Positions 35,601 to 46,128 of a DNA stretch of 64,000 nt are shown here, piece by piece (the first letter of the stretch is position 1; each line of letters starts with the position of its first letter). The stretch covers positions 496,001 to 560,000 of the forward strand of contig JAGPYM010000005.1 of the NCBI GenBank assembly GCA_020736575.1, in the 5' to 3' direction. Both the position numbers and the translations under genes were made by a program. The stretch is from Thelonectria olida. Taxonomy: Eukaryota; Ascomycota; Sordariomycetes; Hypocreales; Nectriaceae. The notes beneath the pieces were generated by a model, which worked only from the letters and a program-made list of their open reading frames with translations, ran no database searches and had not been told where the DNA came from.

Positions 35601-35935
35601 AACCTTGATTCACTGTCTTGTCTTGTGGGCTTCCTTTCCTTTCCTGGGATCCGGGGGGCCTCTCTCCTCCTCCTTGTGGGTTTCCTACCTGACCGTCAAC
35701 CCACGTACCCCCATTCTCCTTCCCTCTCTGTCTTTGTCTCGGTTACTCTTTCATTTCTTTCCATTCTTATCATTCTTGCATTCATGATCTCTTAATCCCT
35801 TCCAAAAACAGTCGCAAAGAATACAAGACGGTTCCGGCCGAGACGACAACTTGCGAGGATTCCCAGGCTTCGGCGCCGCACTCGGGTTCCCTATATCGAC
35901 TCCAGCCCCGTGGAAACCACCCTCCATCCAGTCCC
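32679..35935. other. 3.3 kb intergenic region
   Basis: Lies between the divergent NAD synthetase (-) and arylsulfotransferase-family (+) genes. It has a 17-base A run near 33247, a 64-bp imperfect inverted repeat (33608-33671), and pyrimidine-rich DNA at about 35600-35780 that probably forms the leader of the downstream gene. Frames such as 33661-34128 (+) and 34439-34945 (-) overlap competing frames and show no domain; I do not call them genes. Confidence 0.45.
33608..33671. repeat. 64-bp imperfect inverted repeat (MITE-like)
   Basis: The left arm 33608-33633 (ttttgggacagtgtcgactc...) and right arm 33646-33671 (...agattgtcccaaaa) are inverted copies about 26 bp long, with mismatches, separated by a 12-bp spacer. 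The arms resemble those at 54467-54527. No transposase gene is present in the window. A clean target-site duplication is not evident. Confidence 0.65.
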
Positions 35936-37793
35936 ATGTCTCTCCCTACGACGCCACTCAGACGGCTGCAGCAGGTCCTGGCACTTTGCTTATGCGCCGT
36001 CGCACTGCTCCCCTCAGCCTTAGCCTCAGACTTAATCGCCCGCAACGGCAACGAGAACCTCGATGTATCCTGGTATGACTGGGGATACTATGGCGCATTT
36101 CCGCGAAAGAGCTACAAATCTTTTGGTGCGCAATCTCCTCGACCGGCGCTGGTGCAAACCAATGAACGATGCGACGATGGTTACACTTTTATCGAGCCTC
36201 GCGGCGCATATGTCGCCACTCCAGGCCCGATCATGCTCGACAATGCTGGGAATCTAGTCTGGATGCAAACGCAATGGGGTCAAGCCATGGACTTGAAGGT
36301 GCAGAAATACAAAGGAAAGGATTACATCACCTTTTGGCATGGCAGCGACAATGGCACTTTCGGTGAGGGCTATTATCTCATGGTAAGTCTTTATCCTGGG
36401 CTTGGTTTCCACCCTTAGCACAACAGAGGGGAGAGCAACCAACTCAATTGAAAGGGAGATGAGACACAGTCTCACACTAACGTCTGCGCAGCTCGACGAA
36501 AGCTATGAGGTGTTCAAGAAAGTCGTTCCTGTCGGCCGTTTCACTGGCGATCTCCACGAGTTCAAGATTACCGAGAACAATACGGCTCTGATGACCATCT
36601 ACCATAGAGCGACTGCGGACATGACCTTTTTCGGTCACCCCCGAGGATGGATCTTTGACAGCCTCTTCCAAGAGATTGACTTGGAGTCGGGAAAACTTCT
36701 GTTCGAATGGCGCGCCTCGGATCATTTCCCCGTCAAGGACACGCTATCCTCCCTCGATGGTCTAGGAGGCAGCTCTAAGAAGGCCTTCGACTACTTCCAC
36801 ATCAACAGCATCGACAAGAACGCCAATGGTGACTACATCATCTCATCCAGATACATGTGCGCTGTGGCTGCTATCAGCGCCGACGATGGTCACATCATCT
36901 GGCAGATTGGCGGCAAGCAAAACTCGTTCAAGGACCTATCCGATGGCGCTGCCACCAACTTTACCTGGAATCACCATGCCGCTTGGGTTGACAACAACAC
37001 GCTGACTGTCTTCGACAATGGCTCCAATGGCCGTAAAAACACAGCCAAGTTCAGTCGCGGTCTCATGATCGGCCTTGACTTTGAGAACATGACAGCCACC
37101 CTCATTCAGGATTACATCTCTCCCTACAAGGTCCTCTCCCCATCGCAAGGTTCTGTTCAAGTCCTTCCCAATAGCAACGTCCTTGTAGGCTGGGGCCATG
37201 TCCCAGCATATACCGAATTCACCCACGACGGCCAGGTCCTATGCGAAACCCACATCGGCCCCATCAACCTGGACTTGTTTGGCTGGGTGAAGAACTACCG
37301 CACCTTCAAGTACCCCTGGGTTGGCCGACCAAAGACCCTCCCAGACGTTGCGATGAAGCCCAAGCAGAAAGCTCTCTTCGTCAGCTGGAATGGCGCGACC
37401 GAGGTTGCGAAGTGGACCATACAGAGCGCATCCCAACCCGATGCCGAGTTTCGCGATCACGCGACCGTTGAGAAGACCAAGTTTGAGACACGCATTCAAC
37501 TCCCGAGTGATGCCGACGAGTTTATCCGTGTTGTCGCCTTGGACAAGAACGAGAAACTACTTTCTGTATCGGAAGCGGTTTCGAAACACGAGGAGTCGGT
37601 CGTGGAACTGCTCGAGGCACCATCAAGAGGAGCCTTGCTAGAACCTTTCCAGATTTTCTTGCTCGCCTTGTTTGGTGTCACCATCGGCCTATTAATTTCC
37701 TATTACTTCCGATCCTCGCTTCGTCGGGGCATCAACCGAATGTTGCGCCGGAGCGCACCCTTCAACTACCAGTCACTACCAACACACTCTTGA
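35936..37793 (+). CDS. Arylsulfotransferase (ASST)-family protein, secreted and C-terminally membrane-anchored
   Basis: Two exons (35936-36382 and 36492-37793) give 582 aa. The 109-bp intron has GTAAGT and GCAG ends and falls between codons. A signal peptide (hydrophobic LALCLCAVALLPSALA, residues about 15-30) precedes a beta-propeller-like body with family segments PRGAYVATPGPIMLDNAGNLVW, FFGHPRGWIFDSLFQEID, WNHHAAWVDNNTLTVFDNG and SPSQGSVQVLPNSNVLVGWG. The C terminus has one transmembrane helix (FQIFLLALFGVTIGLLISYYF) and a short Arg-rich tail, so the propeller would face the lumen or outside. Bacterial members transfer sulfate between phenols; for fungal proteins of this family the substrate is unknown and catalysis is not proven. 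Confidence 0.88.
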
Positions 37794-38500
37794 ACAATTC
37801 ACTTTTTTTTACTACAACACACGGCGCAAAGGGCCCATGGGTATCGTGTCCGGTAGAAGACTCCTCGAGCGGGTGGCAATAGTACATCAGGCGTCTGGGT
37901 TTTGCTTATTGATTAACACAAAGGGAGGGTACATACACATGACAGTCGTTGTTGGGACCTACAGGCACGACTCGTAACTATTGTAAATAATCACACTGAT
38001 GACCTATGAAGAGCTCAGAATGATTCAGCTCAAATTCTCAAGATCAAATCTCTGCTTATAACGAATGTTGAAATAATGCAAGACATTGTGTCCGTCGTTG
38101 ACTTGTCCGTCAAGGTGATCTGCGACCTGTTCCGAACCTACCGAATGGTCGATCAAGCTGCATGTAGGGTCTAGATCAGCGAAGGCTTAATATGGCACAT
38201 TAAGATCTATAGTACCAGGAATTTGGTAGACCAATAGAAATGGCACGGTATCAACATGTAACGCCAGTGACAGGGCAAGCCCACGAGGGAACCGTTCGAT
38301 TCAAGGCAGATCCGAGATGTTTATTCGTATCCATCGTATAGCGAAGCCGAGGCATCCGGCGTCTTAATGCAGAAGAAGTGGTCACTGCCGATCAATCACA
38401 AGTGAATGGTTTCGATAAAATTAGACCAGAGGCTGAAAACTGAATTCATCGAGGTGTATCTAAAGTTTGTAGGGGACAATTCTGTCTAATATCTCATAAT
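37794..38500. other. Convergent intergenic region
   Basis: 707 bp between the 3' ends of the arylsulfotransferase-family and phosphotransferase genes. It contains a short T-rich tract just after 37800. I see no gene or RNA. Confidence 0.45.
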
Positions 38501-39991
38501 CTACAACTCCTTATCCAACAGATTGAGAAAACCTTCCTTGAACATCATGATGATCCCGCTTTTCTCGTCAATCAATCCCTCACCGGAATGGTAAGGTACG
38601 TAGTAAAGGTCGAATTCCTTGCCAGTCTTCAATGTAGCAAAGCTCTCTTCAAGAAGCTTGACGACAATGTCAACGCGGCACTGGGGGTTTTGCGCCGCAG
38701 TAAACAGGTTGGTACTTATGAGGGACATTCGGGTAGTGTCCTCTCCAAAGCACTCCTCCTCATTCGATTCAAAGATTGTCAGCAGAAATCGATAGATGGT
38801 GCGATAGTCCTTGAGAACCGATGGAGAGTCATCTGAACCAGAACAACAGGCTTGCTTCGTTGATGGATCGGCCTCCTCTGTGGGCTCTGAATACATATAA
38901 CCGAAAGGGTTCCAATCTTGGGTTAACCATTTGGGATAGCTTCTGTTTCCCATGCTACGAGGCACCATACAGACGCCGTCCCAGTCAATGATTCCTTGCA
39001 ACTCTCCGTTCTCGTTCACGATGATGTTCTGCATGTCGAGGTCAGGGTGCGCCAAGACGCACCTGTGGTCAAATCCCATTGGCTCAGGCAGCCAATTGAT
39101 CATCCAGCGCAGGAGCTGAACGATTCCCTTGGGGTACTTGACCTCTCTAGGGTGAAGGTCGGGAATAAATTCATACCACTCTTTCACATCTCCGCACACC
39201 TGGTGTTCGGCGTAGATGGGGTCATCGCTTGGATCTCCCTTTACATACCACCGGTCGAGAAGTGCATCGAGATCGATGGTTCGGGCAGGACCGACTCCTG
39301 ACAGACTACCGTCAGCGTTAAATAGCGGAGATCCCGCGACCTCGGAAGTGTATTGATCCAACTGTACCATTGCTTTGGCGATTCCTTCCAAGGCAGTCAT
39401 TCGGCGAGTCTGGATAGCCATATACTCGGCATCGTTCTTTGCCTTTGCATACCACACCTTCTGCAGAGGAATGCCATCGATGAAAGATATGAACATGTAT
39501 GGGCAGTTGAGAGGGTTATCGGTGGTGGCGGAGAAGTCGAAGACTTCCGGCAAGGGGGTGGTAGTCTCACGCTTCAAGAGGCGCATGGTGTTCACCTCTG
39601 CAGTCATGGCCACGGCCGAGAGCTTATCCCACTTGTTCTCGGTTCCGTTGATTGGAACCTTGACAAGCCAACGGATGCCATCGCTAAAATCGATAGGGTA
39701 GATGATGTTGTAAGAGCCGTGCATCAACTCGCCAACGACCGGCAACTTGTCGGGTTGGGCCCTGTACGGTTCTTGGGCGCGTCGGGTCTTCTGTGCAAGA
39801 TCTGGCAGTTTTTCCAGGTCGAGTGCAGCGATAACGTCGGTGAACATGTCCAATTCGTCGTCGCATCCATCTCCATAGTCGGAGGAACATTGTTGGTTGC
39901 CACATAGATCATCGTTCGGTCCTTGGAGATAGTGGACGGGGTCCCTTTGCGCCATTCTCGCCGCGTCTGAGATTTCCGAGGGTGCACACAT
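38501..39991 (-). CDS. Aminoglycoside-phosphotransferase (APH)-family kinase-like protein
   Basis: Intronless 496-aa protein, ATG at 39991. The kinase-like fold is shown by GSYNIIYPIDFSDGIRWLVKVP (nucleotide-binding loop region with a candidate Lys), the catalytic loop LAHPDLDMQNIIVNENG (an HxDxxxxN pattern) and IIDWDGV, the metal-binding Asp motif. Such proteins are common in filamentous fungi in multiple copies; substrates are mostly unknown and the name does not imply drug resistance. The tail after residue about 380 contains an acidic linker (EPTEEADPSTKQACCSGSDD) and is longer than in minimal family members. Confidence 0.88.
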   Translation of the reverse strand: MCAPSEISDAARMAQRDPVHYLQGPNDDLCGNQQCSSDYGDGCDDELDMFTDVIAALDLEKLPDLAQKTRRAQEPYRAQPDKLPVVGELMHGSYNIIYPIDFSDGIRWLVKVPINGTENKWDKLSAVAMTAEVNTMRLLKRETTTPLPEVFDFSATTDNPLNCPYMFISFIDGIPLQKVWYAKAKNDAEYMAIQTRRMTALEGIAKAMVQLDQYTSEVAGSPLFNADGSLSGVGPARTIDLDALLDRWYVKGDPSDDPIYAEHQVCGDVKEWYEFIPDLHPREVKYPKGIVQLLRWMINWLPEPMGFDHRCVLAHPDLDMQNIIVNENGELQGIIDWDGVCMVPRSMGNRSYPKWLTQDWNPFGYMYSEPTEEADPSTKQACCSGSDDSPSVLKDYRTIYRFLLTIFESNEEECFGEDTTRMSLISTNLFTAAQNPQCRVDIVVKLLEESFATLKTGKEFDLYYVPYHSGEGLIDEKSGIIMMFKEGFLNLLDKEL

Positions 39992-40836
39992 ATTCGAATG
40001 GATTTCGAATTAACAAGGTAGGTGAATCTTCTAAGATGAGGCTTGCTGGTCGTAGGTATGATCAGATAGTGGGAGGTGTTTGAATAGTTGTGAGCTAGGA
40101 ATGGAGGACTGCCTGTCAGTTAAATATTCCTGGAGATAGACAACATATTCGTGAGCCACTGAACACTTTCGTTTCAGAAGGACATTTTGTTTTTATGGTC
40201 CATTCATCGGTGCAAAAATATGATTACTAAAGGGCCGTTGTACAGCATGTTCGTGTGTTTGTTCGCGGTTTGGACTCTTTGTGAGCAAGGACAAAGAAGC
40301 TTCCACCTATCATCCTTTAAACACTTTGCAAACAGCTCCTTTATGATGAAGTTTGATACATACCCATTATTTCTTGTACGAGATTTTTCTTCGTGAACAA
40401 AATACCATATTCCCTTAATCAGCGTCCTTGTGCAAATGTAAAGATGGAAACATGTCACATCTTCAAGTGAAGGCTCATCGTAATTGGTTTACGGGGCGCT
40501 GGATGGATGAACGGCTCACTGCTACGGGTGTCTCTCCGATGGAACACCGCAATTTTGTCTAACAGAGATAGCCCTTGCAATCATAAACGAGGCATGAAGA
40601 TTGATAAATCAAAAGAGTGTTCCGTTACTCTCTCTGATAGCCGTTAGCGTTCATATGTTTCCTGATCACTTATTCAGTGGTGGCATGTATAAATGACCAT
40701 CAATTCTCACTTTCAGGACCCATCAGCTTTTTCAGAGCACTCCAGGATTCCATCTGAACGAATTGCACTTCGTCGTTCGATCCTCACACTACTTGCTACC
40801 TCAACGCTTTCGAGAAACATTTCTCATCCAATCAAG
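39992..40836. other. Divergent intergenic region
   Basis: 845 bp, AT-rich, between the phosphotransferase gene (-) and the small Cys/His protein gene (+). Short frames on opposite strands at 40187-40458 mirror each other and show no domain; I see no gene. Confidence 0.4.
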
Positions 40837-41016
40837 ATGGGCGGTCATCATTGTGGCGGTTGCCATAAGGCAATGTCGACCCGTTGTGCCAAACAGGGGC
40901 ATATGATATTTTGCACAATTCATGAAAAGTATCACATGCCTAATAATGAGTGTGTCGGGTGTCACGCCGACCGGCTTCGGGAAGAGGCTGCACAGCGCAA
41001 AGCTAGGGCGATGTAA
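40837..41016 (+). CDS. Small Cys/His-rich protein, probable zinc binder
   Basis: 59-aa protein starting MGGHHCGGCHKAMSTRC and ending in a basic helix (LREEAAQRKARAM). It has seven Cys and six His in 45 residues, including CGGCH, CTIHEKYH and CVGCH, a spacing that suggests one or two zinc sites. The reading frame is open back to about 40693, but the only ATG before a Met-containing conserved start is at 40837, and the AATCAAG context before it suits a fungal start site. I do not recognise a named family. It could be a free-standing zinc-ribbon regulator or a non-functional small ORF; composition makes chance unlikely. Confidence 0.6.
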   Translation: MGGHHCGGCHKAMSTRCAKQGHMIFCTIHEKYHMPNNECVGCHADRLREEAAQRKARAM

Positions 41017-42400
41017 TCACTCTTATTATCTATACGGAGTTTGTTAGCCGTTCATTTGATTTATAGAGAACGATTTATGGTACATAGATGTTGCCGCTTT
41101 TGGACTTCAAAGGAGATAGGACCTTTTAAGAATATAAAATTGGATTATAAGAATGCTTTTTCGATCTCGTGTTTGATGACCTTTGGTATCGTGCACTAAT
41201 ATGGGAGTAGAAGTAATGGAGTATGCCTAAACGCGTAATTCATACATGTAACAGTATTCGATTAAAACACCTAAAGCATGCGAAGAGCGTCGGCCACCAC
41301 TGTCGGTCGACGGTGATAGGATGTGTGTCGCTATCGATAAGCACCCGCCTGGCAGATGTTGCAAAGAAAGGTGCTTGAAAGTGATCAGGCTCCTTCATCA
41401 GCCCCAAACCGAGGCTAATCTACTTGACGAGACAGGATCCAATTCATAAGACGGAGGTCGAGACCAGACACCTACGAGACTTCTTGTAGTTGGTTGGACG
41501 GTTGGCTGTCTGAGTGGACAATACCTCATACATGGCTGAAAAACCGAGTGTTGCTTTATTCATCTGATTCGTTCTTTTCCAGGCCATCTAAAGTGGATAT
41601 TGAGGCACCCACCTTTGCCGCGTTACATGGGGGAAAGACTATCTGTTTCAGACGACATGGCTTATTATCCGAGTCACCTGATGCTTCATCTACCTTACCA
41701 CCGCCTGTACTCTTCTCGCAAGTGTTCCTCCTTGATATCGGCATGGAGTGCTCTTGCATAGCTGTCGTGCAGCGATTTGAAAGTGCTAACCTCGGTCAAC
41801 CATGAGATATAATTTAATTCCCGATACGCTTTGGAGTTCGTCAGTTGGGAAGACCGCCGAAAAATGACGGAGCGGACGTTGTGGCTTGTTGCCGGCCTCG
41901 ACTCTTCTATAATCAAGCGCGAAATTGTAACAGAAGCTAATATTAAATGCCAGACGGGGGATGCAAGTGGCAGATTTCGATGCGCCGCTCCACGCAGATG
42001 GCGCTCGTTGTACTGTCTTCAGCTGCAGATTCTGTCATGATTTACTGCCGAGGCTGGCTTCTGGGAACGGAGCACAAGAAGATTCTTCGTGTAGACGATG
42101 CCCGTACCTGTCTTCGATGGCCAGGCATGGTGCGTGTCATTTACAGCTTTGAATAATGCCTTGGCGTTTGCTGAAGTTGGTGTATATGGCTCAAACACCT
42201 ACTTGTTGGTTAAAGAACGTGAGGAGGTGATGACACTGTTAGTCTAAGGTCACAATGCTCGCCACTGTAAGCCCTAGAGGATGCTCACATCATAATACTT
42301 CAGATGTCTCTATGGCCGTTGAAAAATGTTGAAAGGATGAGGAATTCTGGCCTAAAGTATTCAAACATCGCCCAGGTTCGCAAGTACAACGCATACATGT
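41017..42400. other. AT-rich intergenic region
   Basis: About 1.4 kb with only short competing frames (for example 41494-41805 + and 41556-41759 -). No domain or splice-joined gene was found. It marks the left side of a region with broken genes. Confidence 0.4.
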
Positions 42401-44223
42401 CACACAAAGATCAACAAGCCGTGGACTGATAACAAAGAGCCTCTTAAGCAGGTCTGCAGCAACAGCAGATTATCTGCGCTTTGGCACTTCATCTTCTTTT
42501 ACCTCCCAGCAATACTGGTAACATCAGCTCTACTGGCACTTCATATCGCAAATATCCATTGGATCCCATCTCATCCTACTATTAACGAGCTCGCTGCTCT
42601 TCAGTTTGCTGCCAAGGCGCAGGAGAGTTTGATCCTGATCTCTTTGACCGATGTTCTTCTACATAGAATCCGTTACGGACTGCTCAGTGGGGATGGTGTC
42701 GCTCTCGGCTTCCTTTCATCTCCTTTTAATATTAGCTTTTCGTTGCGATACCTCGTTAGTCGAGAGTTCTGGTCTCCATCGCTTGATCCCACCACAAAAC
42801 GACCTGTTAGCAATATCTTTACTGCTGCTATAGTATTCCTTTTTGCGCTTATAGGAATAGCAGCAGGTCCATCCGCTGCTATCGCCATGATCCCTCGCTA
42901 CGACTGGTGGCAAGTCTCACTCCCCCCAGAGCTCCCCCATTACAACCACGTTGTCGAACGAGACTCTTTTGCTGTTAAGCTTGACTCCCGGCATATTCCA
43001 TCAGACAAATATTGCAGTCTCGTCGACAACCAACCTTGTGTGAACCAGAACCTCTCCACAATACTACAAGCACTCAAGACTCTCGGTCCTGATACGATAG
43101 GGTCGGAACCGTTCCTGTTGGGCAATGTAACCGCGCCGTCTCCCTTCGGGCCACCTCACCGGCAAATCACGCTTTCAGCAGCCAGCCTCTACTCTGACGA
43201 GAGCGAAGGGGTAATGGCCTACGCGGTAACCCCGATGGAGTTCATCATCACTTCACTCAATCAAAACTGGGTCCAAGACTTAGTGATGTTCCAAATGCCT
43301 CAATATCTGATCAAGTCTGAGGCAATGGTGCCCTCTGGGAAAGAGAAGTGGAAACAACCTCTTATGGCCGTCCACTGTGTTTATGTCAGGTTGATGCAAC
43401 CTTTTAACAAGACATCAGCTACATTTAGTTTTAAAGAGACTCTCTACGACGGCTTTACTGTGACGCTAGATTTCAAAGACTTCAACGGCACATTTGAGTA
43501 TCTTATAAAGATTCAGCAAATTCTAGTGTTAATATTGCCCGCTCGGTCAAACCCATGATCCTAAATATGCAAAATCTACTTCCTGCACCAGTCGCGGCAA
43601 GTATCCTATTTGCGCACTCTTATATGACCCTATCATCTTTAGAGGAGTTAGAGGATGAGTTTGAGCCTGAGGTTGAGATAGGGCTCTGCCTTGTCCAGGC
43701 GCGCTAGGTCAAGGCAGACGTCTGGTTCTACCCGAAGGAATCGCAAGACCTACACAACCACCTAGGGTTCCCACTCAGCAATGCTATGAAATACATGCGG
43801 CAACATTCCGGGCCGGAGGATGCCATTAAGATGACAGTTGAGTGGTTAACAGATATCAGAGTTCCTCCAGGTTCTGCTAACTCCACGCGAGAGAACCCAG
43901 CCTATCTGCAAATAATGAAGAGTTGTCCCGATAAGGAGTCCCCTGCCCTGGTTTATTCCACTTGCCTCCCAGGATCCCTTGCAGCCTACTTTGCAAATGC
44001 TCTAGCTCGAATCACGGCCCTCATAGAGGGCGGAGACGGTTTCCCAATCTCATCAACCCCTAACGCCAGTTCTACAGTTGTTTACAATACATATTTTGAG
44101 CACGTATACACTTATAGGTTTCGAGCGAGCACAACCCTCCGCCTTACCTTCTCAGCACTATTCCTTCAGGTCTTCATTACGATTATTCACTTGGTTGTAA
44201 CTGTATTTGTCCGGCGGCCATAG
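42401..44223 (+). pseudogene. Disrupted fungal multi-pass membrane protein of unknown function
   Basis: A long coding frame is open from about 42401 (start not resolved) with hydrophobic helices near WHFIFFYLPAILVTSALLAL and IFTAAIVFLFALIGIAAG, and an extracellular-like middle with N-glycosylation sites. At 43500/43501 the frame breaks: after GTFEY the coding signal moves to another phase (SYKDSANSSVNIARSVKP), as if one base were missing. That phase runs on but meets a TAG at 43705-43707 inside CLVQAR*VKADVWFYP, then continues without fault through a C-terminal helix (LFLQVFITIIHLVVTVFV) to 44223. A nonsense codon plus a frameshift makes this a recent-looking pseudogene. The family (large fungal hypothetical membrane proteins with two N-terminal helices and a C-terminal one) is known to me only as uncharacterised. 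Confidence 0.72.
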
Positions 44224-45253
44224 TATAGTTCCGCTTAGGGAAATTTTGGCCAGATGCTAACACTTGCGTTACAGTCAAAGCCACCGAAAGAGTTGAACAA
44301 TATTAGAGCGGGGGTGCAGAGATCTGGGACTTGGAAGCTTGTGACAATAGTGAGAGAGGCTGGAGAGGGAGGTCAGTTGGAGATCTTTGTACGCGCACCT
44401 ACGGCCATATCACATCGAGGTAAGGTCAATACGTGTGTGGAGGAGCGAGGAGAGGCAGGGATGAAGATTCCCCAGGCTGGAACCAAGTACGGATGATAGT
44501 TTCGCGCACGACCTAATAAACAATGTTGTGTAGAGGTGGGAGAAGATTGACTACATGTACGTACTACTGTGACGGTTCGAAGTCTGGCACCACGCTGCAT
44601 ATAGCATTCAAGTGTGAGGCTAGACATGAGATTAGGAATGATAGTGCTAGACTTTTGGCTTGTCACTTTAGATTATTTTCTAGGATGCGTGAACAAGTGA
44701 AAGGACACTACGGTACTCTTCTCGACCTTGAGTAGGATCATCTCGGCTGTTTCTTTCATGCTAGCCGCTATGCGGTTGTTTCGTGCGGAAGAAGACTACA
44801 CGAAACTACCAGCTCAGAACGGACTGGGCCATTATCTTACGTCAGAACGTAATATTAAAAGTACATTCGGCAAGCGGGTTACAAACAAACACCGCACACG
44901 AAGCCTCCACATTCTAATCTTCTGGCACAACCTGTGCGCGGTATTTTATGTAGCCCGCTTGACTCAGTTCACCACGATGCTCTTCTGGCGAGCACGTAGG
45001 TAATCCGGAAGAGTAATATGTAGGTAGGGGCTGTGGCTTAGCCTGGCTTACATCTTACATGTAGCTTGTAAGCTGACTGATCGGCGATTTTGGGCAGAGC
45101 CTAGACCAGCAGCACAGTTCGTGCCTGTAAATATATAAGACGTGCCATGCCCTAATCCCCTTCCCTGCTCTGTGTCAGATAAGCTCTCGCAAACCTACCG
45201 GCAGATCAAGCTTTTCACTCACACCTCTCTCACCTCTCTCATACGCCACAACT
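44224..45253. other. Intergenic region upstream of FkbM methyltransferase
   Basis: About 1 kb that contains copy B of the diverged 68-bp repeat (44587-44654) and the promoter of the methyltransferase gene. A TATATAAG stretch at about 45130, roughly 120 bp before the start codon, may be a TATA element. I see no gene. Confidence 0.4.
44587..44654. repeat. Diverged 68-bp dispersed repeat, copy B
   Basis: Same-strand, gap-free match to 26074-26141. At most C/T and G/A differences this copy carries the C or the A/G counterpart in both directions, so the direction of change cannot be fixed from two copies alone. Confidence 0.6.
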
Positions 45254-46018
45254 ATGGCGAGGCAACTACTCGAGTTTGCGCCAGGCTTCTCAGCCTACGC
45301 GGGCGGCGACGAGGAAGCCCGCTTCATCTACAAGGAAATCTTTGAGGATCACACCTACAATGTCGCAGAGCTGCCCGACAATGCCTTCATCATCGACGCC
45401 GGCGCCAACATAGGCATGTTCACGCTGTACATGAAGAAGAAGTACCCATCATCCAAGATTCTCGCTTTTGAGCCGGCACCCGAGACCTTTGGTACGCTGG
45501 CCCGGAACGTTGAGCTGCACAAGCTCGAGGGCGTCGAGCTACACGAGTGCGCACTGGGGTCCAAAGAGACGACGCAAACCTTGACCTTTTATCCGACTTT
45601 TCCTGGCAATTCGACATTGGTGCCGGAAGAAAAGGAACATATAAAGAGAGTCGGCCATGAGGCGAACATGGGTGATTTCGTGGACAAGATGTTCAAGGAC
45701 GCCAGCGAAATCTCAGTCCCCATAAAACGGCTATCTCACTTCCTGCAAGATCGTACGGATCTAGTAAGTATCGATCTGCTCAAGGTCGACGTCGAGGGCG
45801 CCGAGCTAGAAGTTCTTCGGGGCCTGGACGATGCCCATTGGGCGCTGGTTCGAAATGTTGTGGCAGAAATCTGTGACTTGAGGGGCGAGCTCGATGAGTT
45901 GGAGAGCTTGCTGAAGTCAAGAGGATTCAGTATCACGAGGGAAGCTGCGGAATGGGCCCCGAAAGAGGCCAAGATATTCACTGTCGTTGCCCGGCGCGAA
46001 GCGGCAACTGTGAGTTAG
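45254..46018 (+). CDS. FkbM-family SAM-dependent methyltransferase
   Basis: Intronless 254-aa protein. The SAM-binding motif I is IIDAGANIGMFTLYM (residues about 45-59), followed by motif II ILAFEPAPETF and the FkbM hallmark LLKVDVEGAELEVLRGL (about 176-192). Family members O-methylate diverse small molecules and sugars; the substrate cannot be predicted. No secondary-metabolite synthase is in the window to give context. The ATG at 45254 is preceded by CACAACT and is the first Met. It is convergent with the NACHT-ankyrin gene, with only about 110 bp between stops. Confidence 0.9.
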   Translation: MARQLLEFAPGFSAYAGGDEEARFIYKEIFEDHTYNVAELPDNAFIIDAGANIGMFTLYMKKKYPSSKILAFEPAPETFGTLARNVELHKLEGVELHECALGSKETTQTLTFYPTFPGNSTLVPEEKEHIKRVGHEANMGDFVDKMFKDASEISVPIKRLSHFLQDRTDLVSIDLLKVDVEGAELEVLRGLDDAHWALVRNVVAEICDLRGELDELESLLKSRGFSITREAAEWAPKEAKIFTVVARREAATVS

Positions 46019-46128
46019 TTGGACCGGTGACGGCGCAGCAGAAGCAAGGAGAAGGAGAACATCCCAAATTCAGGGCCACTATAGCTTCATATTACAGCCT
46101 TTAATGTTGGTGCTTCTTGAGTAGCCAC

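Noticed and set aside
38270..38310. GTTCGATTC sequence resembling a tRNA B box
   Set aside because: No matching A box, acceptor stem or cloverleaf could be drawn around it.
38501..39991. Antibiotic-resistance gene acquired from bacteria
   Set aside because: The APH fold is common in fungal proteins of unknown substrate; the long N- and C-terminal parts and acidic linker fit the fungal family, and nothing points to aminoglycosides.
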